64,000 nucleotides of DNA from positions 190,942-254,941 of the forward strand of contig NZ_HE578923.1 of the NCBI RefSeq assembly GCF_000313565.1, written 5' to 3'. Made by a program: the position numbers and the translations under genes. Below the pieces are notes generated by a model that saw nothing but the letters and a program-made list of their open reading frames with translations, made no database searches and was not told the DNA's origin. Shown here in pieces: positions 16,746-25,442 of this stretch (positions within the stretch are counted from its first letter, which is position 1; every line of letters begins with the position of its first letter). Source of the stretch: Dielma fastidiosa (GTDB taxonomy: Bacteria; Bacillota_I; Bacilli_A; Erysipelotrichales; Erysipelotrichaceae).

Positions 16746-17648
16746 TTATTTATCATCCATCCACTTTAGAAATTCAATTTGTATTTCCAGCATTGCATTT
16801 TCAAGACTGGCAATCGCTCGGCCACCCATTTTCGTAATCAGCAGATTCACAACCGTTAAGCCCAAACCAGAAGCTTTTCCCCGCGACTTATCAGCGGTAT
16901 AGAATCTGTCAAAGATATGCTGCACATTCAAGTCAATATCTTTTTGCACAGGGTTTTTAACTGACAGTATTACAACATTCCCAATATTTTTTAATTCTAT
17001 TTCGATATCGCCCACAGAATGAGTAATACAATTTTGTATCAGATTCTGTAAAATTCTTGTCGTATAGTTCTCATCAGCACGTACAAATAGAGACTTATCG
17101 TGTTTATATGTTACGGATAAACCCTTATTTTCTAATTGTGAAACATAATTTGCCAGATTTTCAGCCGTTAAGTTTGCCAGATTTATTCGTTTCAGAGGTA
17201 TATCTTGTTGGCATAATGAAAAATAGGAATATTCCCAAAAGTGTTCTGTAAGCAATGCCATTTCATCAACGTGTTTTTTGATGATTACAAGTTTTTCCAT
17301 CTGCCCGTCCGTCAGATTATCCTGTTCAAGCAATTGCAGATACCCCTTGATCGCGGTGAGCGGTGTGCGTAAATCATGAGAGATACTTGCAATTGTTTCT
17401 CTAAGTGTGTTTTCCTTTTGGATACTGTTTGATACAGCTTGCTGACCTATTTCTAAACACTGATTAATATTCGCTGCCAGCAAGGATAATTCAGTATTTA
17501 ATAATTCTAAAGAAATCGGCTGATTTGTGTTTCTATCCCGGCGCTCGGCTAGCTGCCGCTGTATTCTGCGTATTTGTTTGGAAAGTATAAATACATACAG
17601 CAATGATATCAGCAGCAGTAATACCAGAAATACAATAAGGCTATTCAT
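16746..17648 (-). CDS. Sensor histidine kinase of an ABC-transporter module
   Basis: 300 residues. One N-terminal membrane helix (about 3-22) leads directly into a short coiled region and the HisKA domain with His91 in SHDLRTPLTAIKGY. The HATPase domain has NLIQNCITHS (N box) and SGLGLTVVNLL (G2). There is almost no extracellular part, so it probably senses through the membrane or its partner transporter. It is the last gene of the regulator-ATPase-permease-kinase set, 10 nt after the permease. Confidence 0.9.
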   Translation of the reverse strand: MNSLIVFLVLLLLISLLYVFILSKQIRRIQRQLAERRDRNTNQPISLELLNTELSLLAANINQCLEIGQQAVSNSIQKENTLRETIASISHDLRTPLTAIKGYLQLLEQDNLTDGQMEKLVIIKKHVDEMALLTEHFWEYSYFSLCQQDIPLKRINLANLTAENLANYVSQLENKGLSVTYKHDKSLFVRADENYTTRILQNLIQNCITHSVGDIEIELKNIGNVVILSVKNPVQKDIDLNVQHIFDRFYTADKSRGKASGLGLTVVNLLITKMGGRAIASLENAMLEIQIEFLKWMDDK

Positions 17649-17658
17649 CGCAGCACAC

Positions 17659-18429
17659 TCATTTTAATTCGGCTTTTCGGAAGAAAATATGTGTCACTGC
17701 AATTACGGCAATAATACATAGTACACTGACGAAAGCCGATTGTAATAAATTTATAGAAGCATATTCGCACAGGGCCAGTTCCTTAAATGCTCCCAGTGGT
17801 GTTTTCGCGAGCAAGCGGCCTATTTCATAATTGGCAGCACCAATTGACATCAGTGCATTGCCGCCAAGCACAATCAGTACAAAACTTACACCCATAACAA
17901 TCATTGGTTTTCGCACAATAAATGCTAAAAAGAGTGTCAAGCCATTGATCGCCATCGCGTTAAGTATGATTGTTAAAAATACCACAAGCATTTTGAAGAT
18001 CACATCTGCTGTTATGGATGTACCAAATTGTATAAAGATTCCTTGAAAAACAGCGCGTCCTAATGGATATGGCAAAAATACTAAGCAATAGGCAATCCCA
18101 AAGGCGAAGATTTTGCTGAACATGATGGCAGTTCGGCTATGTCCAGCTGCAATTTCAGTTTGAATTGTACGATTTTCAAAATCATTGCATATCAATATGC
18201 CGACTATAAGAATGCCGATTACTGTAATTGTCGGCATGTCACGCAATGATGAAAAAAAAGCATCAAAGCCTGTTAAGGCAATTTCTAATTCTTCGGCATG
18301 TTCAGAGCCAACATAGTTAAAACTTGAAATAGAAGATACAATGGAAAGTGCAGCCATCAGCAAGAACATGATTTTGATTGGCAGCGATTTGCTTAGTTTT
18401 ATCATTTCGCATCGAATTAGATTAAACAT
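17659..18429 (-). CDS. ABC-2 type transporter permease
   Basis: 256 residues with about six membrane helices, starting MFNLIRCEMIKLSKSLPIKIMF. This is typical of ABC-2 permeases of the bacitracin/lantibiotic immunity type (BcrB, LanE/G-like). The pattern ICNDFENRTIQTEIAAGHSR is the conserved cytosolic coupling loop. It overlaps the ATPase gene by 8 nt. With the two-component genes it forms an antimicrobial-peptide-response-like module; the actual substrate is unknown. Confidence 0.85.
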   Translation of the reverse strand: MFNLIRCEMIKLSKSLPIKIMFLLMAALSIVSSISSFNYVGSEHAEELEIALTGFDAFFSSLRDMPTITVIGILIVGILICNDFENRTIQTEIAAGHSRTAIMFSKIFAFGIAYCLVFLPYPLGRAVFQGIFIQFGTSITADVIFKMLVVFLTIILNAMAINGLTLFLAFIVRKPMIVMGVSFVLIVLGGNALMSIGAANYEIGRLLAKTPLGAFKELALCEYASINLLQSAFVSVLCIIAVIAVTHIFFRKAELK

Positions 18430-19345
18430 TTCTGCTCCTTTCCATTAAATCTATATAATAGTTTTCTAATGTATTACCCTCAATCGATAAGTTAGTAATA
18501 AGAATATTTTTACGTTGAAATAACGCGGCAAGCGTCTCCATACGATCTGTAAAATCAAATAAACGTATAGATTTATCCGGCATTACAAGATAATTTTGAG
18601 TATGTAATTCTTTTTCCAATGTGCTGACCAATAATTCTGGCTGATTGGTGCGTAACAGCACATACTGTTTGCATTGTTCCTCAAGCTCTGACAGGGTGAT
18701 CGTTTCAATAATTTTGCCGTGATCGATGATGATATAATCGGTAGCGACTTGATAAAGCTGTGACAGATTATGACTGGACAGCAATATAGTGATGTTTTTC
18801 TCAGCGCATAGGGTTTGTAAGAGATTGCGCATATCTACGATGCCGACTGGATCAAGTCCATTGATCGGCTCATCTAAAATCAATAGCTCCGGGCTTCCAA
18901 TCAATGAAAGAGCGATACCTAATCGCTGTTTCATGCCTAAAGAAAAGTTTCGGGCTTTTTTCTTGCCGGTATTTTGCAGACCGACTAATGCAAGCAATTC
19001 CTGTTCTAATTCCTCATTGGGTATTCCTTTTATGATGCGATGCAGATGTACATTTTCTTTTGCACTCATTGATGTATTAATTGCAGGTGCTTCTATCATA
19101 AAACCGATTCTTTGCCGAGCATGCTGCAAATGTTTGGCTTGTGTATAGCCAAACAAATTTATTTCGCCGCTGGTTGGAAAGGTCAAGCCAGCGATAAGGC
19201 GCATAAAGGTTGTTTTTCCCGCCCCATTATGCCCGATGAGTCCATAAATCCTGCCGGGCTTCAATGTGATAGTTACATTATCCAAGGCAACAGTATTGCG
19301 GTAGGTTTTTGTCAGTGATCTAGTTTTTAAAACATATTCATCCAT
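18422..19345 (-). CDS. ABC transporter ATP-binding protein (BcrA-like)
   Basis: 307 residues. Walker A GHNGAGKTT, signature NFSLGMKQRLG, Walker B ELLILDEP followed by INGLDP, and an H-loop in LLSSHNLSQLYQ. The C-terminal extension of about 85 residues is typical of BcrA-like ATPases. It pairs with the overlapping ABC-2 permease. It follows the response regulator gene after 92 nt, so all four genes may be one transcript. Confidence 0.92.
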   Translation of the reverse strand: MDEYVLKTRSLTKTYRNTVALDNVTITLKPGRIYGLIGHNGAGKTTFMRLIAGLTFPTSGEINLFGYTQAKHLQHARQRIGFMIEAPAINTSMSAKENVHLHRIIKGIPNEELEQELLALVGLQNTGKKKARNFSLGMKQRLGIALSLIGSPELLILDEPINGLDPVGIVDMRNLLQTLCAEKNITILLSSHNLSQLYQVATDYIIIDHGKIIETITLSELEEQCKQYVLLRTNQPELLVSTLEKELHTQNYLVMPDKSIRLFDFTDRMETLAALFQRKNILITNLSIEGNTLENYYIDLMERSRNV

Positions 19346-19437
19346 TCAACGGCCTCCTTGTTTTCTGTATGGGTACAGAATAAAGGATAATGGTTTAGAA
19401 AAGGTTAAGATTTTAAGAAAGTATAAATAATTATCAA

Positions 19438-20118
19438 TCAGCCTTTATATAACCGATATCCTAAGCCCCAAACGGTTTCAATATATTCCTCATGAGGATT
19501 TGCCGATTTAAGCTTGCTGCGAATATTGCTGATGTGTGCTTTGACAGCATTATCATCACCAAGATAATCTTCACCCCAAATAGATTCATATAAATTTGCT
19601 TTTGTGAACACTTTGCCGTTATGTGTTAAAAGTAATTCTAAGATTGAATATTCTTTAGCAGTCAAATCTATTTCAATCTCATTAATTGCTGTACGCTTTG
19701 TTTCAGTATTAAGCGTCAGATCTTTATACTTTAGCAAACGGACATCATATGTATTTTGAGAACGGCGGATGTTTGTTTCCACCCTTGCGATTAATTCATC
19801 AAGATCAAAGGGTTTCGTTACATAATCATCTGCCCCTAATTTAAGCAAGTCGATTTTTATGCTGACCGCATCTTTTGCGGATATGATGATGACCGGACAT
19901 GTTGAAAAAGTCCTTAGTTCTTTTAAAAGCTCATCACCGTTTTTGTCAGGAAGCATTATATCAAGCAGAATCAAGTCATATTGGGTATGCTGCAGTTTAT
20001 TCAATCCATCGATGCCGGTATAAGCGGCATGTGCCTGATAGTCAGCATTAGACAGGGCATTTATTAACATCGTATTAATATCTGTATTATCTTCAATGAC
20101 TAAAATTCGCTTGCTCAT
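19438..20118 (-). CDS. OmpR/PhoB-family response regulator
   Basis: 226 residues. The receiver has the acidic pair E9-D10, phospho-acceptor Asp53 (LILLDIMLP) and Lys102 in VTKPFD. The winged helix ends in YIETVWGLGYRLYKG. It should be phosphorylated by the kinase at the end of the same module and control the ABC genes. AGAAGGTAAC lies upstream of the ATG. Between this gene and dedA the DNA (about 250 bp) holds only a hairpin. Confidence 0.92.
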   Translation of the reverse strand: MSKRILVIEDNTDINTMLINALSNADYQAHAAYTGIDGLNKLQHTQYDLILLDIMLPDKNGDELLKELRTFSTCPVIIISAKDAVSIKIDLLKLGADDYVTKPFDLDELIARVETNIRRSQNTYDVRLLKYKDLTLNTETKRTAINEIEIDLTAKEYSILELLLTHNGKVFTKANLYESIWGEDYLGDDNAVKAHISNIRSKLKSANPHEEYIETVWGLGYRLYKG

Positions 20119-20319
20119 CTTGTGTTACCTTCTTCCGGTTGTTTTAAAAATCTACATTGACTGTGCCGCATGTGCAATTCACAATGTCGGTGGGCTGTAT
20201 CCAGTAACTTATATAAAAAGTAAATCCTCATTCTTAAAGTTCTATTTCGATTGAATAGCCAGACATAGTATTTTATTTCATTATATTTCCTTTAATCAAA
20301 TTATACAATGATAAGTAAG

Positions 20320-20340
20320 AGTAGCTCATTGTGAGCTGCT
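20320..20340 (-). terminator. Possible terminator hairpin after dedA
   Basis: 9-bp stem (AGCAGCTCA/TGAGCTACT on minus, one wobble pair) with a 3-nt loop. The following minus-strand sequence (CTTACTTATC) is only moderately T-rich. Confidence 0.45.
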
Positions 20341-20374
20341 GAATTATTTGAAGGAATTTTTTCAACTGCACTCT

Positions 20375-20977
20375 TTAATCTTTTTTTCGTATCCAGCGGA
20401 TAATTACCGCCAATAGTCCGACAAAAAGCAGTCCATAGGTGATCCAAGAATAAGTATCCATGATCGTTAAGATATCGGTCCAATGTTCACCAAGCATCGC
20501 TCCGGCAAAGACTAAAACTGAATTCCAGATCAGACTGCCCAGCGTAGTTAACAAGATAAATGCGGATATTGACATCTTAGCCATGCCGGCGGGAATGGAG
20601 ATCAAAGAGCGAATTAATGGAACCATACGGCAGAAAAAAACGGTTTTGCCTTCATAGCGGGAATACCATTTTAATGCTTTCTGCACATCCTCATAGCTTA
20701 AATGAATGATGCTGCCATATTGATCAAGCAAAGGCTTAAGCCGTTCACTGCCTAAAAGATATCCCAATGCATAAAGCAGCAGCGCACCCAAAAGGGAGCC
20801 TAAGGTCGCAAAAATTATCACAGAAGCTACGCTCATTGATGTTGAGGCAGTCATAAAGCCGCCGAAGGTCAGAATCAGCTCTGAGGGAATAGGCGGAAAA
20901 ACATTTTCAATAAAGATCAGCAGAAAAACACCGAGATTGCCAAATTGACTCATGAACTGTTGAATCCAGATTTCCAT
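20375..20977 (-). CDS. DedA family membrane protein (UptA-like)
   Basis: 200 residues with the DedA signature: ENVFPPIPSELIL, GSLLGALLLYALG, then FFCRMVPLIRSLISIPAGMAKMSISAFIL. Several membrane segments and re-entrant loops are expected. DedA proteins of the UptA type recycle undecaprenyl phosphate across the membrane; other DedA members flip other lipids, so UptA is a best guess. It is divergent from a DUF368 gene, the other known carrier-recycling family. Confidence 0.9.
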   Translation of the reverse strand: MEIWIQQFMSQFGNLGVFLLIFIENVFPPIPSELILTFGGFMTASTSMSVASVIIFATLGSLLGALLLYALGYLLGSERLKPLLDQYGSIIHLSYEDVQKALKWYSRYEGKTVFFCRMVPLIRSLISIPAGMAKMSISAFILLTTLGSLIWNSVLVFAGAMLGEHWTDILTIMDTYSWITYGLLFVGLLAVIIRWIRKKD

Positions 20978-21066
20978 ACGATCACTCCTATCAATACAAA
21001 GATATAGATAATATATGCTGGGATTTGCTGATTAGTCTAACACATGTTGAATGAAAAAAACGTTTT

Positions 21067-21083
21067 TTAACCGAAATTTAACA
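21067..21083 (+). promoter_or_regulatory. Pho-box-like direct repeat between dedA and DUF368 genes
   Basis: TTAACC (21067-21072), 5 nt, TTAACA (21078-21083), with a weaker third unit CTCATA 11 nt further on. The 11-bp period and TTAACA unit match the PhoP box known from Bacillus. It lies upstream of the -35 box of the DUF368 promoter. Confidence 0.55.
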
Positions 21084-21101
21084 ATTCTCTCATAAATCGA
21101 A

Positions 21102-21130
21102 TTGCAATTTGATTATCAGTTCGTTATCAT
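21102..21130 (+). promoter_or_regulatory. Promoter of the DUF368 gene
   Basis: TTGCAA (21102-21107), 17-nt spacer, TATCAT (21125-21130), about 33 nt before the ribosome site. Confidence 0.6.
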
Positions 21131-21169
21131 AGTTAGAGAATTCGGTAATTGAATGTCTGGAGGAACAGT

Positions 21170-22006
21170 ATGATAAAAAATATAATCGGCGGTATCGCCG
21201 TAGGTATAGCAAATGTAATTCCCGGTGTCAGCGGCGGCACGATGATGGTTATCTTAGGCATCTTTGATCATATGATGTCCGCCATCAGCGGCGTCTTTAA
21301 GGTGCATAATCCTGACCGCAAGGCAGATATTCTGTTTCTGCTTCAGGTGCTGATCGGCGCTGCTATCGGCCTGGTTGGTTTTGCGAAGGTCATTTCCTTT
21401 CTATTTGACTATTTTCAAGTTCAGACAATGTTTTGGTTTGTCGGCCTGGTTGGTTTCAGTATTCCTGTTTTCTGGAAAAGTGAAAGCAAGAATGAAAAGG
21501 TACAATGGCTGCCGTTAGTCATCGGTATGGCTATTATATTCCTTATTAAGTTTTTAGCACCGGATGCTGCTGCCGAAATAAATCCTGAATTTCCGGCATT
21601 GTCAGTTTTCTACTGCCTGAAGCTGATACTCATCGGTATGATCAGCGGTGCGGCGATGCTGCTGCCGGGAATCAGCGGTTCAATGGTTCTGCTGATAATT
21701 GGCGAATATTATCTGTTTAAATCACTCTTAGCCAATGTGTTATCTTTTCAGCTGATTGTATTAGTACCCTTGGCATTTATTGGATTGGGTGTCTTATTGG
21801 GTATCATTCTGTCTGCTAAAGCAACCAAGTTTCTGCTTGAAAAATATCATTCCACAACGATTTCATTGCTGCTGGGTCTGATTATCGCATCAACACTCAT
21901 ATTGATTCCATTGGAGGCAGCCTATGATCTGCCGCTGATTCTCTCTTCATGTTTTGCCTGTCTGTTTGGCGGCTGTATCGTGTGGCTGATTGAACGCTTT
22001 GTATAA
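21170..22006 (+). CDS. DUF368 membrane protein (PopT-like)
   Basis: 278 residues from the ATG at 21170, which follows CTGGAGG. The N-terminus GIANVIPGVSGGTMMVILGIFD is the DUF368 signature, and its inverted second copy AAMLLPGISGSMVLLIIGEYY is present. About eight membrane segments. DUF368 proteins (PopT) translocate undecaprenyl phosphate, recycling the lipid carrier for peptidoglycan and teichoic acid synthesis. A longer reading frame starting at 21149 lacks a ribosome site. The pair with divergent dedA is notable. Confidence 0.9.
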   Translation: MIKNIIGGIAVGIANVIPGVSGGTMMVILGIFDHMMSAISGVFKVHNPDRKADILFLLQVLIGAAIGLVGFAKVISFLFDYFQVQTMFWFVGLVGFSIPVFWKSESKNEKVQWLPLVIGMAIIFLIKFLAPDAAAEINPEFPALSVFYCLKLILIGMISGAAMLLPGISGSMVLLIIGEYYLFKSLLANVLSFQLIVLVPLAFIGLGVLLGIILSAKATKFLLEKYHSTTISLLLGLIIASTLILIPLEAAYDLPLILSSCFACLFGGCIVWLIERFV

Positions 22007-22015
22007 TTGAATGCG

Positions 22016-22042
22016 CCATCTGGGTAACCAGATGGTTTTTTC
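22016..22042 (+). terminator. Terminator of the DUF368 gene
   Basis: Perfect 8-bp stem CCATCTGG/CCAGATGG, GTAA loop, TTTTTTCTT tail. Confidence 0.92.
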
Positions 22043-22085
22043 TTGCTTTAAACAGCGTTATTCAATATTTTGGTGTATACTAAAC

Positions 22086-22128
22086 TTAACAGAGAATTAA
22101 CATATTTTATCAGCAGGTCTGATAGAAT
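22086..22128 (+). promoter_or_regulatory. Pho box and -10 of ppx-ppk1
   Basis: Two exact TTAACA units (22086-22091 and 22097-22102) are spaced by GAGAA, an 11-bp period. A TAGAAT -10 lies at 22123-22128 with no good -35, which suits an activator-dependent promoter. The genes downstream handle polyphosphate. Confidence 0.65.
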
Positions 22129-22147
22129 AAATAGGGAGGAAACACTT

Positions 22148-23083
22148 ATGATTACAGGTATCATTGATTTAGGAAGTAATACGATTCGATTATCTATTTA
22201 TAAATGTGAGGATGGCAAGTTCCGTTTGCTGACGAATAAAAAAACGATGGCGGGCATTATTTCATATATTAAAGACGGCGCGTTATCTAATAAGGGGATC
22301 GATAAGATCTGTGAAATTTTAAATGCTTATCGGGAACTGCTGAATAATTTTGAGATTACAGACTGTCACTGCTTTTCAACGGCATCTCTGCGATTGATTT
22401 CCAATAAGAATGAAGTGCTGGAAGAAATTGAACGCCGAACTGGTATTTTTGTAGATTTAATCAGCGGTTTAGAGGAAGCCAAGCTCGATTTTATCGGTGC
22501 TACTTTATTCACTGATCTTGATGAGGGTGTATTAATCGATATCGGCGGCGGTTCGACAGAGCTGGTATCTTTTCAGGACGGTGAGATGCTTGAATCCTTC
22601 AGTATGCCGATCGGTTCTTTAAATACATACAACCGCTTTGTGAAGAAAATTCTGCCGGGTAAGGGTGAAAAGGCAGAAATCCGTAATGAAGTGATTTTGA
22701 ATCTTGAACGCAGCAAAACCTCAGCAATTGCGAAGAAGCGTTATCAAAAGGCAATTGGTGTCGGAGGTACAGCCCGTGCGGTATTAGCCTTATATAATGA
22801 TATTTTCGGCTATCCGAAAAATAACCGTCAGTTTGAAACCGCGCAGGTGAAGAAAATGCTGCAGCTGCTTAAGGATAATGGTAAATCAACCGTACAGAAG
22901 ATTCTGCAGATTGCGCCTGACCGCATTCATACATTGATTCCCGGCATGGTCGTTTTATATACGGTATTAAAAAACTTTGGCATTGAAAGTGTTATTGTTT
23001 CGACAAGCGGTGTCAGAGAAGGCTATTTATATCATAAGGTAATGAAAAATGAGGGATGCGGGTATGAGCCAGATTGTCTATGA
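22148..23083 (+). CDS. ppx: Exopolyphosphatase / Ppx-GppA family
   Basis: 311 residues from the ATG at 22148, preceded by GGGAGG. ASKHA-fold motifs: GIIDLGSNTIRLSIY (phosphate 1), IDIGGGSTELVSF (phosphate 2) and GVGGTARAV. This is a short one- or two-domain form. The family hydrolyses polyphosphate ends, or (p)ppGpp in GppA. The overlap of 20 nt with ppk1 supports a polyphosphate role. The codons just before the end double as the ribosome site of ppk1. Confidence 0.9.
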   Translation: MITGIIDLGSNTIRLSIYKCEDGKFRLLTNKKTMAGIISYIKDGALSNKGIDKICEILNAYRELLNNFEITDCHCFSTASLRLISNKNEVLEEIERRTGIFVDLISGLEEAKLDFIGATLFTDLDEGVLIDIGGGSTELVSFQDGEMLESFSMPIGSLNTYNRFVKKILPGKGEKAEIRNEVILNLERSKTSAIAKKRYQKAIGVGGTARAVLALYNDIFGYPKNNRQFETAQVKKMLQLLKDNGKSTVQKILQIAPDRIHTLIPGMVVLYTVLKNFGIESVIVSTSGVREGYLYHKVMKNEGCGYEPDCL

Positions 23084-25217
23084 CAGCAGCTACACACAGA
23101 ATCGGGAATTATCTTGGCTGAAATTTAATCAGCGGGTGCTGGAAGAGGCTGAGGATGAATGTGTCCCGTTAATGGAACGCATGAAGTTTATCTCGATTGC
23201 GACCAGTAATCTTGATGAATTTTTCATGATTCGTGTCGGCAGTATTACCGATCTGTCGATGCTGAAAGATAAGCATACAGAAAATAAAAAGAATATGCTG
23301 CCAAATGAAGAGCTTGCCGCTATTTATGCCGCCAGCGCGGGCTTGCTGCATCGCCGGGATAAGGCTTTTGTTAAAGCGGAGGAAGGGCTGAAGCAATACG
23401 GCATTCAGCGGCTTAATCTAAAAGAATTGGATAAGGCGGAAAAGAAGTTTGTCGATCATTATTTCAACACTTATATCGAACCTGTACTCTCACCGCAGAT
23501 TATTGATCCCCACCATCCTTTTCCGCATTTGATCAATAAGCTGCTTTATGTGGCGGTACTGCTGAAAGATAAGCTTACCAATACAACAACCTATGGCATC
23601 ATTCCCGTGCCGACAACGGTAAACCGAATCTTGCTGCTGCCGCAGGAGGGCAGCCGTTATTGCTTATTGGAAAAGGTGATTGCGGAATATGCCGCTAAGA
23701 TATTTAAACAATACACCGTGCTGGGCAAAACGGTAATCTCGGTTACCCGCAATGCTGATTTAGTGATTGATGGATCAGGCTTTGACGCGGATGAAGATTT
23801 CAGTCTCTATATGAAGAAAATCTTAAAGAAAAGGACAAGGCTGGCGCCGGTACGGCTTGAAGTACAGAATGATATTAATCAGCAGCTGCTTGATTTTTTA
23901 ATGGACAAGCTGCATTTAACAAAAGAGAAAGTATTCAAATGCAAGGCGCCATTAGATTGTTCCTATGTATTTAGCTTTAAGGATCTGTTTGCCGCAGCGC
24001 TGCCTGATGAATTATATTATGCGCCTTTTACGCCGCAGATTTCACAGAATGTTGATCCGAACCGGCCGATGATTGAACAGGTGCTGGATCATGATCTGCT
24101 GCTTTCTTACCCTTATGAATCCATGGATGATTATATCCGTATGATTAAGGAAGCGGCCAATGATTCGTGTGTGGTTTCAATTAAAATTACGATTTATCGG
24201 CTGGCTAAAAAGGCGAAGCTGATTAAATATCTTTGTGATGCTGCCGAAAATGGCAAGGAAGTCAGTGTTTTGATGGAGCTGCGGGCACGTTTTGATGAGG
24301 AAAATAATATTAACTGGGCAGAGAGTCTTGAAGAAAGCGGCTGCCGTGTGATGTATGGCTTTGAGGATTATAAGGTACATTCTAAGATTACCTGTATTAC
24401 CCGCATGAGTGAGGGCTCTTTGCAGACAATTACGCAGATTGGCACCGGCAATTATAATGAGAATACCGCTAAGATGTATACTGATTTCTCATTGATTACG
24501 GCTGATGAGCGGATAGGCCGGGATGCATTGCATTTCTTCAATAACATGGCAATGTCAGATCTCAATGGCAATTATGAAGAATTGCTGGTCGCTCCTAATG
24601 GGTTAAAAAATCAGATATTAGAAAAAATCGACTTGGAAATCATGAAAGTTCAAATGGGGCAGCCCGGTATGATTACGATGAAGTTTAATTCATTAACCGA
24701 CCGTGAAATCATCGATAAATTCGCTCAGGCATCAGCGGCGGGAGTGAAGATTCGGCTGATTATCCGCGGCATCTGCTGTATCCTGCCAAACATTGCTAAG
24801 AAGACTGAGAATATCCTCGTTACCAGCATCGTCGGCCGGTATTTGGAACACAGCCGCATTTATGCGTTTGGTGAGGGTGATGACGCGCAGGTATATATCG
24901 CCAGTGCCGATATGATGACCCGCAATACTGAAAAACGAGTGGAGATTGCCGCGCCGATCAAGGATGTCAGACTGAAACGGCAGATATGGGAATATCTCAA
25001 TCTGCAGCTGCAGGATAATGTGAAGGCACGCGTCGTTGATCAAAATGGTGATTTGAAGAAAAAGGTAGTGGCGGAAGGCGCACAGCGGCTGGATTCTCAG
25101 CAGCGAATGATGGAACTGGCTGTTGAACGGGCACCGGAAAAACTTGAAATCGCACAGGATCATGCGAAAAAGAATAAATTTATGGAAATGATCAAACACT
25201 TTCTGAAGCAGGCTTAG
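23064..25217 (+). CDS. ppk1: Polyphosphate kinase 1
   Basis: 717 residues from the ATG at 23064, which has GAGGGA 6 nt upstream; a longer form from 23049 is less likely. Motifs in order: RELSWLKFNQRVLEEA, TSNLDEFFMIRVG, HPFPHL, the catalytic His in KVHSKITCI, GTGNYNENTAKMYTD, and the second His in LEHSRIYAF with NTEKRVEIAAPI. It reversibly makes polyphosphate from ATP. It overlaps ppx by 20 nt, so the two opposing enzymes are co-translated, probably under the Pho box. Confidence 0.96.
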   Translation: MSQIVYDSSYTQNRELSWLKFNQRVLEEAEDECVPLMERMKFISIATSNLDEFFMIRVGSITDLSMLKDKHTENKKNMLPNEELAAIYAASAGLLHRRDKAFVKAEEGLKQYGIQRLNLKELDKAEKKFVDHYFNTYIEPVLSPQIIDPHHPFPHLINKLLYVAVLLKDKLTNTTTYGIIPVPTTVNRILLLPQEGSRYCLLEKVIAEYAAKIFKQYTVLGKTVISVTRNADLVIDGSGFDADEDFSLYMKKILKKRTRLAPVRLEVQNDINQQLLDFLMDKLHLTKEKVFKCKAPLDCSYVFSFKDLFAAALPDELYYAPFTPQISQNVDPNRPMIEQVLDHDLLLSYPYESMDDYIRMIKEAANDSCVVSIKITIYRLAKKAKLIKYLCDAAENGKEVSVLMELRARFDEENNINWAESLEESGCRVMYGFEDYKVHSKITCITRMSEGSLQTITQIGTGNYNENTAKMYTDFSLITADERIGRDALHFFNNMAMSDLNGNYEELLVAPNGLKNQILEKIDLEIMKVQMGQPGMITMKFNSLTDREIIDKFAQASAAGVKIRLIIRGICCILPNIAKKTENILVTSIVGRYLEHSRIYAFGEGDDAQVYIASADMMTRNTEKRVEIAAPIKDVRLKRQIWEYLNLQLQDNVKARVVDQNGDLKKKVVAEGAQRLDSQQRMMELAVERAPEKLEIAQDHAKKNKFMEMIKHFLKQA

Positions 25218-25230
25218 GTCTGCTTTTTCC
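25206..25230 (+). terminator. Terminator of ppx-ppk1
   Basis: Stem AAGCAG/CTGCTT, then TTTCC. The ppk1 stop codon is in the loop. Confidence 0.75.
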
Positions 25231-25385
25231 TTATTCTTATCAACTGAAACTTATGAATGTTAATGAATTCCTTTTCAAAAGTTTAATTTGTTTCAGAAAC
25301 AATGACGACATTTTTCAACACTAAATCATTTGTGAATTTTTATGAATTATTAAGTAAAAAAAACCGATAAAGTCGTTCAAAAACC

Positions 25386-25414
25386 TTTCAAAATGCGAAT
25401 AAAAGTTCTATAAT
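25386..25414 (+). promoter_or_regulatory. Promoter of nifJ
   Basis: TTTCAA (25386-25391), 17-nt spacer, TATAAT (25409-25414). The leader to AAGGAGG is short. Confidence 0.65.
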
Positions 25415-25442
25415 GAAATAGAAATTAACAAGGAGGAAATTT

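Noticed and set aside
20301-20483. Minus-strand reading frame overlapping the 3' end of dedA
   Set aside because: It lies in another frame of a clear DedA gene, has no ribosome site and crosses the downstream hairpin.
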